A stretch of DNA of 64,000 nucleotides. It comes from Archangium sp. GTDB taxonomy: Bacteria; Myxococcota; Myxococcia; Myxococcales; Myxococcaceae. Location: contig JAUYRZ010000131.1 of assembly GCA_030695565.1 (NCBI GenBank), forward strand, positions 1 through 64,000, in the 5' to 3' direction. The notes beneath the pieces are model-generated. The model made no database searches, was not told where the DNA came from, and was given only the letters and a program-made list of their open reading frames with translations. Made by a program: the position numbers and the translations under genes. Shown piece by piece: positions 1-8,972 of this stretch. Numbering within the stretch: the first letter of the stretch is position 1; each line of letters starts with the position of its first letter.

Positions 1-99
1 CATGCCTTCACCGACGACTCCGTAGAGGATGCGCATGGCGGTGGACGCTACTACCGTGCCCCCCGAAATGGCTCACCCGCTCCGTTCAGTCGCTCGTGC
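1..99. repeat. 99-bp direct repeat, copy A (edge of window)
   Basis: Bases 1-99 are identical to 5635-5733 in the same orientation; identity stops at base 100 (g here, t at 5734). The repeat may extend left of the window, so 99 bp is a minimum. It carries the ribosome binding site and first codons of the small membrane protein gene that is intact at 5669. Either a tandem duplication with the 5.6-kb operon between the copies, or an assembly artefact at a contig end. Confidence 0.95.
35..99 (+). pseudogene. 5' fragment of the small membrane protein gene intact at 5669
   Basis: This stretch repeats the start codon and about the first 21 codons of the membrane protein gene at 5669-5950, including the upstream AGAGG. 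After base 99 the sequence diverges and the reading frame continues as an unrelated low-quality peptide lacking both membrane segments. It is therefore a truncated duplicate with no expected function. It lies just beyond the 3' end of the leftward gene that stops at 135. Confidence 0.7.
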
Positions 100-134
100 G
101 GGCCGGTCAATCACTTCGCCTGAAGCACGAGAGC

Positions 135-2776
135 TCAGCGAAGCTCCACGTCCTCGAACGCGGGCTCGTCGGTGCGGCCGAAGAGCTTCTGCAGGCCCAT
201 CTTCAGCTCGGGAGGCCACTCGGGCCGCATGGTGGCGGTGCGCGGCATCGTCGGGCGAGGTGGAATCGAGGGACACGCGCCCGTGCCCTGCGTCACCGTG
301 TTCTCCATGATGAAGCTGTTGAAGTCCGAGAAGCAGCGAATCGAATAGCTGCGCCCCGGCATCACGTTGGGCACGCAGGTCGGGCTCGCCGAGCTCACCT
401 GCACGCCGCCCAGCTGCAGCAGCTTCAAGTGCGGGTACACCGCGAAGTACTCGACGTCGGGAGTGCCGATGCCCCGCAGAGGACCGAAGAGGTGCGTGCG
501 AAGCGAGGTCTCGTAGGTGCCGGGCGAGCACATCGGCTCGCCGTTGCGCGTCGACGTGCAGCCGCCAGCCATCTCGTATTGCATGTTGCGCCCTGTGAGG
601 TCGTTGCACTCTTCGCTGGCGAGCGCCACGTCGACGGTCTCCGGCCTCCGCACCGGCCAGAGCGCGAGGGTTTGGGTGTAGACGGCGCCGAGGTCATCCA
701 CACCAGCAAGTGCACCGTCTGGGTCGCGGTGTACGAGCCTGCGCTCGCCCCGTAGAAGTCGCGCACGTCGAGCGCGATGGAAAAGGGCACCCGATCGGGA
801 TCCTTTTGATCCATCGCATCGGCCTTGCGCACGAACATGTCTCCGCGCGGCTCGAGCTGCGGGTGAGTCACCGTCAGCCGCGAGGCCATCGGCCGCAGCG
901 GAGCGTCGTATCTCCCACCCACCCGGGCCCACGCCACCAGCGCCACGCCCGCGATGCGCGTGTCTTCGTCGAGCGCGGTGCGCGTCAGGCCATCGGCTGG
1001 CCTGCCGAGCGTGTCGAGCTGGCTGGAGTAGCGACCGATGAAGCCCGTGACGTCTTGAAGAATGGGCTGCACGAACTCCGCGTTCTCCCCGCACGCCGTG
1101 CAGGTGGTGCTGCAGCAGTTCGACTGATTGTTGAGGGCGCGCGTCTGCGCGTTGATTCGAACCGTCGAGGTCAGCTGGTTGACCACCGGGAACCCGTTTG
1201 GAATCGGCACCGCGAACGAGACCGGCGTCTCGGGGTTGGTGCCCAGGTGCGCCTTGAGCACCACCGCGCCGTACGACGACAGCTTGAGGATCCCCTGCTC
1301 TCGGAGCGTGAACGCGAAGGGGCCAGAGGTCCAGGGCGCTCCATCCGGAGGCAGTGGCGTGCCGCCCGGAGATTCCACCCGCACCGTTCCCATGGCTTCA
1401 CCCTCGAAGCGCACCGAGGTGAACGACACCTCGTCGAGACGCAAGGTCACGGCGTCACCGGCAGCCCCGCCCAGGTTCCACAGCCTCACGCGAAAGCGGG
1501 TGAGCTCACCGGGCTCGGGAATGAGCTCCGCGCGGAGCGGCGGCATCGCGAGCTTGTAGACGGCCTCCGAGGTGCCGTGCGCTCGCTTCATCAGCGGCAT
1601 CGCGTACCCCGCCCAACAGTTCTCATCGATGATGTTGCGAGAACCCTTCTTGCGCGCAACGCACTTCGGCAGCGAAAGGCCGGGCGGCTCAGCGCCAAAG
1701 TCGTCGCCCACGGGGCCGGTGAGCCTCGGCCACGGCATCTTCAGCGGGTCGAAGCCCACGCCCGTCGTGGCAGGCACGGTGGTGAAGTAGAGGATGTCGT
1801 TCTCGACCAGCGCGCCGCCCGGGTTCAGGAACACGTTCGGCCAATGAATGATCCCCGGTGGAGTGAAGCGGTTCCACGCGAGGAAGTGCGCCTGGGTGAA
1901 CTCGGTAATCCCCGCTCCTTCATCGAGGGACGCCTCGGGGTTCGAGCCGGAGTAGACGTCTTGATCCCAGAAGGCGCGGATGCCGGAGCGCTCGACGCGC
2001 TCGAGCGGGAAGCGCGTCCACGGGCGCGGCGTTGCGTCAAAGGCGCCGGCCTGGTCATGGAGCCACTCTTCGAAGCCGTTGCCGGGATGCGCGAGATCGC
2101 GCGCGTGATCGGGCACGGTGTTGTCGGTGATGAGATGCACCACCTGCCCGAGGCTGCGGAAGGCGTTCGCCAGCCCCCGCTCGCGCTGCTCCTGCACGAG
2201 CTTGGTGAAGAACTCGGTGAAGCCAGCGGACACGGTGCCGTAACTCCATTCGTTCTTCTCGCTCGCCTTGCCCCCCTGCACCCACTGCGTCACCGACACT
2301 CCGGGCCTCAGGAGATCGAGTCCGGGCAGTCCCGACTTCTCCTTCCTCCATCGCGCCGTGAAGCCGGTCTCGGTCTTGATGCCGGTGTACCCGCCGCCTC
2401 CGAAGGCGAGCGGGTCGTGGAAGTGGTTCGGAGCACGCAGCCCTCCCCACAGCCTCGCTTCGCTCATGTTCTGGAAGCCGTCTTCCCAGAGCCCGCCGAA
2501 CTCGTGCCAGCTCCTCAGGGTGCGCTCCCCGCTCGGTAAATCCGTGGGGAGATCACTGCCCTTGGGGTCTGCCGTGAAGGGCACGCCCTTCACGGTCGCC
2601 TGGGTCCCCTTGCTCACGTACAGAACGCGCTTCAGGTAGTCGTCGATGGTTCGAACGTCCCTCGTCCCGCGCGTGAACTCGAACGGCTGCGAGTCCCGCA
2701 GCATCTGGACGTTGAACTTCTTGTGATCCTCCGCCCAGTAGGCGAGCAGAGAGGCGATGAGGGCGTGCGTCACCAC
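135..2776 (-). CDS. Zinc-dependent phospholipase C/S1-P1-like protein, apparent frameshift
   Basis: The main frame starts at GTG 2776 and reads well to about base 700, where a good match continues one frame over to a stop at 135. A single missing base near 693-700 would join LLVWM to DLGAVYTQ and give about 880 residues. Around residues 209-230 is HLITDNTVPDHARD, and near residue 117 is NHFHDP, both resembling metal-ligand motifs of the zinc-dependent phospholipase C / S1-P1 nuclease fold; the function is inferred from these motifs only. No clear signal peptide is seen from this start. The start overlaps the stop of the upstream gene (2770), so it is the third gene of a leftward operon. The frameshift may be a sequencing error or a real inactivation of the C-terminal 190 residues. 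Confidence 0.6.
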
Positions 2777-4332
2777 AGTCCTTCTCCCATCTGAGGGAGC
2801 ACTCGCCGCTCCAGTCGATTGGGGCCGGCCAGATAGATGACGTGCGGTCCGGTGACGCGGGACGAGGTCTCGGCCAGTTGGTGGTGCAGCACGAAGTCAG
2901 CGTCTCCGTCGACCGCGACGGCGGTTGCCGGGAAGCCGAGTCTCGTGGTGCGGGTGTTGCTCACGCTGCTGAAGTGCTCCACCAGCTTTCCGTCCGGGCG
3001 GAGCTCCACCCACCAGGGGTTGTAATCGTTGAGGCCGCGAGCGGCGTCGATGGCGTCGTCCGAAGAGTGCAGCGAGAGGTCGCTGTCTCGAAGGAGCTTG
3101 CCGTCGACCAGGAACCAGGGCTCACCGAATGGCCCAAAGGTCGTGGGGGTGGTGATGAGGCGCCGGGCTCTTTGCTTGTCGCCGTAGCATTCGGTGGGCT
3201 GCTCGCATTTCCAGATGCCCTTCGCCGTCGCGACGGTGAACTCCACGTTGTAGCCACCATCGGTCAGCTGCCACCCGTTGTTGAGGAGCATGGTGGTGGG
3301 CGCGGCGATGGGAATCCCATCGAGCTGGGTCAGCACTCCGCCGTCGCCGAAGGTCGTGTCGAGCTGCCCATCTGCGCCGAAGCGCACGATGCGGTTGTTT
3401 CCCGTGTCGGAGACGTAGGTTCTTCCGAGGAAATCTTGTGCAGCGCCTTCGGGCGCCTTGAGCCCCGTGAAGGTGCGCACCAGGTTCAGGCCCGGATCGA
3501 ACTGTTTCACCACGTCGCCGTCTGCGACGAGCACTGCCTGGGTCAAGCTCATGGGGTCGACTGCCCTGGCGTCGAACGTGAACACGTCGCCCGCGATCTT
3601 GCGCGGGACGATGCTGATCGCCCGCGGCATCGTCACCTGTGTCGACTGATGGGTGATGTCGTCTTCACCCGTGACCTGCACCGGCACGACGGCGGTCACC
3701 CACCGCCCATTGACGCGCGTGCGTGCGAAGACGAGTGCGCTGCCGGGCTTCTCGAAGGTGTGCTTGCCGGTCAGCTTCTCTTCGTCGAAGCGGCCGTCGC
3801 CGTCGTAGTCCCACTGCCAGTTGTCGACCTTGCCGAAGATGTGCGGCTCGAAGCTCACGGTCAGCGGTGCGCGGCCTCCTTCCGCCGGGCTGGGCACGAT
3901 CGTCGCGGGCGTCGGCAGCAGGGTGGAGGTCACCTCGCGGTCGGCTTCGGCCCCAGCCGTGCCCTCCGGGGTGAGCGCCATGATCAACAGCTGGGTCGTG
4001 CCCACCTGGAGTGGAACGCGCGGCGCGATGAAGCGGCCGTCTTCGCGCAGCAGCACGGGGGCCGAGGGAAGGCCGGCGTGCCCGGTCGCTGCGTAGAACG
4101 AGGTCGAAGGAGCGCCCACCACCGTGACGTTCGCGAAGCGGCTGCGATCGACCCAGCCCGACACCGTCACCCACTCGGCGTCGATCGCGTCGCCGTCGGC
4201 GGGCTGGTCCACCAGCAGGCCAGAGGCGGGGAGGCTGGGCGGCTTCTGATCTTCCAGCGGTCCCAGCGAAGCGCCCGGGCAGCGGCACCCCGCCAACGAC
4301 CACAAGAGGCTCAGTGAGATGAGGCGGTACAT
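2770..4332 (-). CDS. Lipoprotein with PKD domain and NHL-like repeats
   Basis: About 520 residues starting at ATG 4332, which has GGAG 8 bases upstream and directly begins a lipoprotein signal (SLLWSLAGC). A longer frame back to 4428 would overlap the upstream gene and lacks a signal, so the short start is preferred. Around residue 190 a PKD-like module is marked by WDYDGDGRFDE. Near residues 280-340 there are NHL/beta-propeller-like segments (YVSDTGNNRIVRF, then LDTTFGDGGV). Predicted to sit on the outer membrane or cell surface. It begins 24 bases after the Cys-rich lipoprotein gene and overlaps the phospholipase-like gene, so the three are probably co-transcribed. The molecular role is unknown. 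Confidence 0.75.
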   Translation of the reverse strand: MYRLISLSLLWSLAGCRCPGASLGPLEDQKPPSLPASGLLVDQPADGDAIDAEWVTVSGWVDRSRFANVTVVGAPSTSFYAATGHAGLPSAPVLLREDGRFIAPRVPLQVGTTQLLIMALTPEGTAGAEADREVTSTLLPTPATIVPSPAEGGRAPLTVSFEPHIFGKVDNWQWDYDGDGRFDEEKLTGKHTFEKPGSALVFARTRVNGRWVTAVVPVQVTGEDDITHQSTQVTMPRAISIVPRKIAGDVFTFDARAVDPMSLTQAVLVADGDVVKQFDPGLNLVRTFTGLKAPEGAAQDFLGRTYVSDTGNNRIVRFGADGQLDTTFGDGGVLTQLDGIPIAAPTTMLLNNGWQLTDGGYNVEFTVATAKGIWKCEQPTECYGDKQRARRLITTPTTFGPFGEPWFLVDGKLLRDSDLSLHSSDDAIDAARGLNDYNPWWVELRPDGKLVEHFSSVSNTRTTRLGFPATAVAVDGDADFVLHHQLAETSSRVTGPHVIYLAGPNRLERRVLPQMGEGLW

Positions 4333-4355
4333 GTTGGGCTCCAGAGAATCGCGGG

Positions 4356-5582
4356 TCATCGCGGGCACCGAAAGGCGTCGACGCAGGTCGGCTTTCCATC
4401 GCGCAGACAGCAGAGCGTGTCTTCGCACTCGTCACAGGGGCAGCTGGTGCAGCTGGTCGCGGGCCGCTGCGCCTCGCACGAATCATCGATGCACACCTCG
4501 CCCGGGTCGCAGGCCGTGTCGCAGTCGCCGCAGTGGAACGGGTTCAGCCCTGAACGGCACAGGCGCTCGGTCTGGCAGGCCTCGACTCCCAGCGGGCAGC
4601 CGGTCACACACTGCCCTCGGCTGCACAGCTGCCCTGGGCCGCAGGCGTTTCCGCAGGCGCCGCAGTTGTCCGGATCGTCGAGCAGCTCGGTGCACATCCC
4701 CGCGCACCGGGTGAGGCCCACCTGGCAACCGCACACGCCCCCGGTGCAACTCTCGCCCGCCACGCAGGCCGCGCCGCACCCGCCGCAGTGGAGCGCGTCG
4801 CGCGAGGTATCGACACACCTGCCGTTGCACTCCCTCGAGCCGGGCGGGCAGCTGCAGGCGCCCGCGGCGCAGAGGCCACCCTCGGGGCAGGTGCGGCAGG
4901 CGCTCCCGCAGTGCTTCGGGTCGGTCGCCACGTCGAAGCAGCTCGAGCTCCCGCAGCTCTGGGGCTGGCTGCACGCCGTGACGCACTGGCCGGCCTCGCA
5001 CTTCTGACTGAAGCTGCACGCCATGCCGCACGTCCCGCAGTTCTGCGCGTCGTTGAGTGGCGTGCATTCCATGCCACAGAGTCGTTCTCGCGGCGGACAG
5101 GTGCAGGCGCCAGCGCGGCAAAGCTCACCCGCGTTCGGGCAGGCAGAGAAGCAGCCGCCGCACGAGAAGGTCAGCTGGGCGGTGTCGACACACAGGGCCA
5201 TCGAGCACAGCTCGCCGCGTCCTTCGCAGCTGCAGGTGCCGTTGATGCACGGAACGCCCGGCCCGCAGAACAGACACGTCATGTTCCCGGTCGGAGTGCA
5301 TTGGCCCGAGAGACACGCCTCGTTCGACGAGCAGGCCTGTCCGCAAGCGCCGCAGTGTCGCGGACTGCTCGTGAGATCGACGCACTGATCACCGCAGCTG
5401 ACCTCGGGCGATTCGCAGCGCGGTGCCGCGAGCTGGCAGGTGAAGTCAGGCGCGCAAGCGAGCTCGCCAGGGCAGCGGCCCTCGAAGTCGCAGCTGAACC
5501 CGGTGATGACCGCGTCCTCTTCGGGGCAGCCCGCGAGCGCAAGCAGCACGACCAACGCCGTCCCCCCCCACACCCTTCGCAT
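4356..5582 (-). CDS. Cys-rich lipoprotein with Stig1-like repeats
   Basis: 408 residues. The N-terminus is a lipoprotein signal (LLALAGC). Most of the remainder is a repeated cysteine pattern of about 40 residues, of the kind HCGxCGxxCxxxxxCxxGxC, which matches the Stig1-like repeats common in myxobacterial surface proteins. Several copies are visible (for example HCGACGQAC, NCGTCGMAC, HCGGCGAAC, NCGACGNAC). The many cysteines suggest a disulphide-stabilised extracellular rod or adhesion module. It is the first gene of the leftward three-gene operon; its promoter must lie in 5583-5660, next to the repeat copy. No substrate can be assigned. Confidence 0.75.
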   Translation of the reverse strand: MRRVWGGTALVVLLALAGCPEEDAVITGFSCDFEGRCPGELACAPDFTCQLAAPRCESPEVSCGDQCVDLTSSPRHCGACGQACSSNEACLSGQCTPTGNMTCLFCGPGVPCINGTCSCEGRGELCSMALCVDTAQLTFSCGGCFSACPNAGELCRAGACTCPPRERLCGMECTPLNDAQNCGTCGMACSFSQKCEAGQCVTACSQPQSCGSSSCFDVATDPKHCGSACRTCPEGGLCAAGACSCPPGSRECNGRCVDTSRDALHCGGCGAACVAGESCTGGVCGCQVGLTRCAGMCTELLDDPDNCGACGNACGPGQLCSRGQCVTGCPLGVEACQTERLCRSGLNPFHCGDCDTACDPGEVCIDDSCEAQRPATSCTSCPCDECEDTLCCLRDGKPTCVDAFRCPR

Positions 5583-5634
5583 GCGCTGAACGCTACCAGT
5601 TCAAAAGAAGCACGATGAGCAGCTTGGCCATTTG

Positions 5635-5733
5635 CATGCCTTCACCGACGACTCCGTAGAGGATGCGCATGGCGGTGGACGCTACTACCGTGCCCCCCGA
5701 AATGGCTCACCCGCTCCGTTCAGTCGCTCGTGC
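5635..5733. repeat. 99-bp direct repeat, copy B
   Basis: Identical to bases 1-99. This copy contains the intact start of the small membrane protein gene and the AGAGG at 5658-5662. The left boundary cannot be tested because copy A begins exactly at the window edge. Confidence 0.95.
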
Positions 5734-5950
5734 TGCTCTTGGTGGCCTGGTCCTCGGACTGATGGGCGCCGCGATGATCTTCGTGGTCAGTGCGTGGAAC
5801 AACGCCACCCGAGACTGCACGTTCCCCGACACCGAAGAGTGCAACTTCGAGCTGAACAACGCGCATGAGGTCAGCCGCCTGCAATCGTTCGCGGCGATCG
5901 GCTGTGTGTTGATCGGTGGTGGGCTCTACCTGGCGCTGCGACGGAGATGA
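5669..5950 (+). CDS. Small two-helix membrane protein
   Basis: 93 residues from ATG 5669, six bases after AGAGG (5658-5662); an ATG at 5663 abuts that site and is less likely. Two hydrophobic segments are visible, about residues 24-44 and 72-90, separated by a loop with two cysteines (DCTFPDTEECNFEL), ending in a positive RRR tail. No family recognised. The stop overlaps the start of the CoA-ligase gene (ATGA at 5947), so the two are translationally coupled. The first 21 codons are duplicated at the left edge of the window. Confidence 0.65.
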   Translation: MAVDATTVPPEMAHPLRSVARAALGGLVLGLMGAAMIFVVSAWNNATRDCTFPDTEECNFELNNAHEVSRLQSFAAIGCVLIGGGLYLALRRR

Positions 5951-7497
5951 CTCTCATGGATCCTTCTTCACTCCCTGAACGCCTCAACCTTGCGCAGGTC
6001 TTCCTCCACGCCCGGGCGGCCCAACAGCCCACGCGGCCGGCGATCTATTTCGAGGATCAGGTGATCAGCTACGGCCAGCTGGCCGACGCCACCCACCGCG
6101 CGAACGCCGTCTACAAAGGCCTGGGGCTGGAGTGGGAACAGCGCGTGCTGCTGATGCTCCCCGACGTACCGCAGTTCGCTTCGGCCTGGTTCGCGGCGGT
6201 GCAGGCGGGCGGCGCGGTGAGCGCGGTCAACCCGGGCCTCAAGGCCGACGAGGTGAGCTATTACCTCAACTACACGCGCGCGAAGCTGGTGGTCACCGAC
6301 GCTCCGACCGCCGCGGTGATCGACTCGGTGCGCGCGCAGTGCCCGCACCTGAAGCACGTGCTGGTGGCCGGTGGAGAAGCGGGCAAACACCTCGACTACG
6401 ACGCCGAGCTCGCGCGCGCAAAGCCCGATACGTCGATCGCCGACACGCACCGCGATGATCCCTGCGTGTGGCTCTACACCTCCGGCTCCACCGGGTTTCC
6501 GAAAGCGGCGGTGCACAAGCAGCACGACTTCGTCTTCAACGCGCTCACCTACGGGCTGCCGGTCTTGAAGTACGGCCCTGGCGATATCGGGCTCTCGATT
6601 CCCCGGCTGGCCTTCGGGTACGCGCTGGGCAGCAACCTGCTCTTCCCCTTGCTCGCGGGCGGCGCCACGGCGTTGTTCAAAGAGAAGCCCACGCCCGAGA
6701 AGTTCTTCGAGATGTTGAAGCGCCACCGCCCGACGATCCTCACGGCCGTGCCCACCGCGCTCAACGGCATCTTGAACGCGCCGGGGCTCAGAGACGCCGA
6801 CTTCTCCAGCTTGCGCGTGGCCATCAGCGCGGGCGAAGCGTTGCCGGCCGAGCTGTATCAACGCTGGAAGCAGCGCACCGGCGTGGAGATCCTCGACGGC
6901 ATTGGCAGCGCCGAGATGTTCCACATCTTCATCACCAACCGGCTGGGTGACGTGAAGCTGGGCTCGTTGGGCCGGGTGGTCGACGGCTACGAAGCGAAGG
7001 TGTGCGACGACCAGGGCCAGCCGGTGGCGCACGGCGACGTGGGCACCTTGTGGGTGCGGGGCGACTCGATGGCGCTCGAGTACTGGCAGCAGCACGAAAA
7101 ATCGAAGAGCACCTTCCGCGGCGAGTGGTGTGTCTCGGCCGACAAGTTTCAGCGCAGCGAAGACGGCTACTTCTATTTCTGTGGCCGCGGCGACGACATG
7201 CTCAAGGTCGGCGGCAAGTGGCTCTCACCCGTCGAAGTGGAGAACGTGCTGCTGCAACACCCGTCGGTGCGGGAAGCGGCGGTGGTGGCGTTCAAAGACG
7301 CCGACGGGCTCGACAAGCCGCGCGCCTTCGTGGCGTTGAACGAAGGCCACAGCGCTTCGGAAGAACTGGGCGAGGCCATCAAGGCGCACGTGCGCGCGAC
7401 CCTGGAGCCGTTCAAGGCGCCGCGGCAGGTGCGTTTCCTCGACGCGTTGCCCCGGAGTGATCGCGGCAAGGTGCTCAAGACCGAGTTGCGGGCATGA
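5947..7497 (+). CDS. Benzoate-CoA ligase family acyl-CoA synthetase
   Basis: 516 residues, a full-length ANL-superfamily adenylate-forming enzyme. The P-loop-like motif YTSGSTGFPKAAVHKQ lies near residue 176, DGIGSAEMFHIF near 316, and the C-terminal catalytic lysine in PRSDRGKVLK near 508. The N-terminal NLAQVFLHAR..AIYFEDQVISYGQLA is typical of the benzoate/4-hydroxybenzoate-CoA ligase branch. It is expected to activate a carboxylic acid, probably aromatic, to its CoA thioester using ATP in the cytoplasm. No ring-cleavage or benzoyl-CoA reductase genes are nearby, so the substrate remains uncertain. It is coupled by ATGA overlaps to the membrane protein before it and the creatininase-like gene after it. 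Confidence 0.85.
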   Translation: MTLMDPSSLPERLNLAQVFLHARAAQQPTRPAIYFEDQVISYGQLADATHRANAVYKGLGLEWEQRVLLMLPDVPQFASAWFAAVQAGGAVSAVNPGLKADEVSYYLNYTRAKLVVTDAPTAAVIDSVRAQCPHLKHVLVAGGEAGKHLDYDAELARAKPDTSIADTHRDDPCVWLYTSGSTGFPKAAVHKQHDFVFNALTYGLPVLKYGPGDIGLSIPRLAFGYALGSNLLFPLLAGGATALFKEKPTPEKFFEMLKRHRPTILTAVPTALNGILNAPGLRDADFSSLRVAISAGEALPAELYQRWKQRTGVEILDGIGSAEMFHIFITNRLGDVKLGSLGRVVDGYEAKVCDDQGQPVAHGDVGTLWVRGDSMALEYWQQHEKSKSTFRGEWCVSADKFQRSEDGYFYFCGRGDDMLKVGGKWLSPVEVENVLLQHPSVREAAVVAFKDADGLDKPRAFVALNEGHSASEELGEAIKAHVRATLEPFKAPRQVRFLDALPRSDRGKVLKTELRA

Positions 7498-8234
7498 CGC
7501 TCTTCGACGCCCGCCAGCTGACCTGGCCCCGAACCCGTGAGCTGGCCGAAGCCGGTACGGTCGCGCTCCTTCCAGTGGGAAGCACCGAGGCGCACGGCCC
7601 TCACCTCCCCCTCTCCGTCGACGTGGTGATCGCCGAGGAGGTCTGCCGCCGGGTCGCTGCCCGCCTCTCCCGTGATGTGGTGGTGTTTCCCCCCGTGGCG
7701 TACGCGCTGACTGATTTTGCTGCGCCCTTCGCGGGCACCGTGACGCTCAACGCCGACGTCGCGCGGCAGATGCTCGAGGGCATCTTGAGAGGCATCGTCT
7801 CGGGTGGTTTTCACACCATCGCGGTGGTGAACCATCACCTCGAGCCTGCCCACTTCCGGGTGGTGCACGAAGCGGCGAAGGCGGTGCAGGGCGGAACGGC
7901 GCGCGTGCTGGTGCCCGATCATCGGCGCGCACCGACGGGCCCGCTGCTCGGTCACGAGTTCATGCACGGGGGCAGTCATGCGGGGCGCTACGAGACCTCG
8001 CTGATGCTCGCCGCCGCGCCCTCGCTGGTGAACGTGGCCGCGATGAAGGCCCTGCCCACGCTGGAGGTCGACCTGCCCGGCGTCATCAAGGGCGGGGCGA
8101 AGAACTTCCTCGAGTGCGGCGGACCGGACGCGTACTTCGGCGCCCCAGCCGAGGCGACGGCTGAAGAAGGCGAACGGCTCTTCACCATCATCACCGACGC
8201 GACCGTGGCGTCCATCGAGGCTGCGCTCACATGA
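7494..8234 (+). CDS. Creatininase family amidohydrolase
   Basis: 246 residues, close to the usual family size of 240-260. The signature LLPVGSTEAHGPHLPLSVD carries the expected Glu, His and Asp metal ligands near residues 27-43. NHHLEPAHF and HGGSHAGRYETSLML supply further His and Glu residues typical of creatininase/MftE-like enzymes. The family hydrolyses C-N bonds with two metal ions; the substrate here is unknown. The start overlaps the ligase stop (ATGA), implying the two products act on the same pathway, for example an amide or peptide-tail removal step, which is inference only. Confidence 0.85.
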   Translation: MTLFDARQLTWPRTRELAEAGTVALLPVGSTEAHGPHLPLSVDVVIAEEVCRRVAARLSRDVVVFPPVAYALTDFAAPFAGTVTLNADVARQMLEGILRGIVSGGFHTIAVVNHHLEPAHFRVVHEAAKAVQGGTARVLVPDHRRAPTGPLLGHEFMHGGSHAGRYETSLMLAAAPSLVNVAAMKALPTLEVDLPGVIKGGAKNFLECGGPDAYFGAPAEATAEEGERLFTIITDATVASIEAALT

Positions 8235-8908
8235 ACGAAGATCCCACGCCGGATCAGCTGCTCGCCGCGGGGTTTTCGGGCCTGTGCTGCTGCCTCATCG
8301 CCGTGGCCGGGCTCATCGGCGTGGTGATCTGGATGATGCGCAGCAAGGACGCTCCGGCCACGCCCGGCCGCCAGCCGCCTCCGCCCGGTGCGCCTTTCGC
8401 TCCAGCCGCCGAGTTCCACCTGTCGGTCATCGCGCTCGCGTTCGACGGCTTCTTCCGCACGCAGGTCGAGCAGCTGATCTCCGCGCCCAGCGCCGTGGGC
8501 GATCCGGTGGGCGCGCGGGTCGAGTTGGTTCAGCGCACCGCCCGCGCGTTGTTGGGGCTGAGCGCGCAGTGGCGGGTCTTCGGGTACGGCGAGAAAGATC
8601 TGAATGATCTCACCGCCGCACAGCAGAGCTACGCCAGCGCGCTGACCGACTTCCGCACGCGGTCGGGGCTTCCGGGTGATGGGGGTTCGTTGAGCGTGCT
8701 GACGCTGATCATCTGCACGCGCGGCCGGCGCATGGGCGTGGAGCGGTTGGATGCGCGGCAGCAGATCAACGAGCTGCTCAACGATCGGGTCAGGCTCGAG
8801 GCGTCTGCGCTGCTCGGCGCCGAGGTGGTGTGGGCTCCCGGCAGTGGCGGGCTGTCCGAGGCCACGCTTCGGCAGCGCTTCCCCGAGATGCACACAATCG
8901 CGCTGTAA
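8231..8908 (+). CDS. DUF1517 family membrane-anchored protein
   Basis: 225 residues. One N-terminal membrane segment (about residues 12-36, with a CCC cluster) is followed by a Pro-rich linker and a soluble domain. The pattern in the soluble part, LSVLTLIICTRG, then AEVVWAPGSGGLSEATLRQR, agrees with the end of DUF1517 domains, which occur in membrane-tethered proteins of unknown role. The start overlaps the creatininase-like gene (ATGA). It ends the coupled four-gene operon; an inverted repeat follows at 8916-8958. Confidence 0.7.
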   Translation: MNEDPTPDQLLAAGFSGLCCCLIAVAGLIGVVIWMMRSKDAPATPGRQPPPPGAPFAPAAEFHLSVIALAFDGFFRTQVEQLISAPSAVGDPVGARVELVQRTARALLGLSAQWRVFGYGEKDLNDLTAAQQSYASALTDFRTRSGLPGDGGSLSVLTLIICTRGRRMGVERLDARQQINELLNDRVRLEASALLGAEVVWAPGSGGLSEATLRQRFPEMHTIAL

Positions 8909-8915
8909 GTATCCT

Positions 8916-8958
8916 CCCCAATCAGAAAGACAGGGTGCGAAGTGAGCCCTGATTGGGG
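8916..8958. repeat. 10-bp perfect inverted repeat, 23-base spacer
   Basis: CCCCAATCAG at 8916-8925 pairs exactly with CTGATTGGGG at 8949-8958. It lies between the DUF1517 stop (8908) and the next start (8973). No T-run follows, so it is not a classic intrinsic terminator. It could be an operator, an mRNA stem-loop near the 8973 start, or a small repeat element. Confidence 0.6.
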
Positions 8959-8972
8959 TCAAATGCGCCCCC

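Noticed and set aside
710-2539. Long rightward ORF opposite the phospholipase-like gene
   Set aside because: It is Arg/His/Gly-rich with no signal, domain or start context, and is the antisense of a GC-rich real gene.
2842-4317. Long rightward ORF opposite the PKD/NHL lipoprotein
   Set aside because: Antisense shadow with biased composition; the leftward frame has lipobox, PKD and NHL motifs.
4356-5582. Repeated Cys pattern as a CRISPR-like array
   Set aside because: The repeats are protein-level, degenerate at DNA level and in frame; there are no spacers or cas genes.
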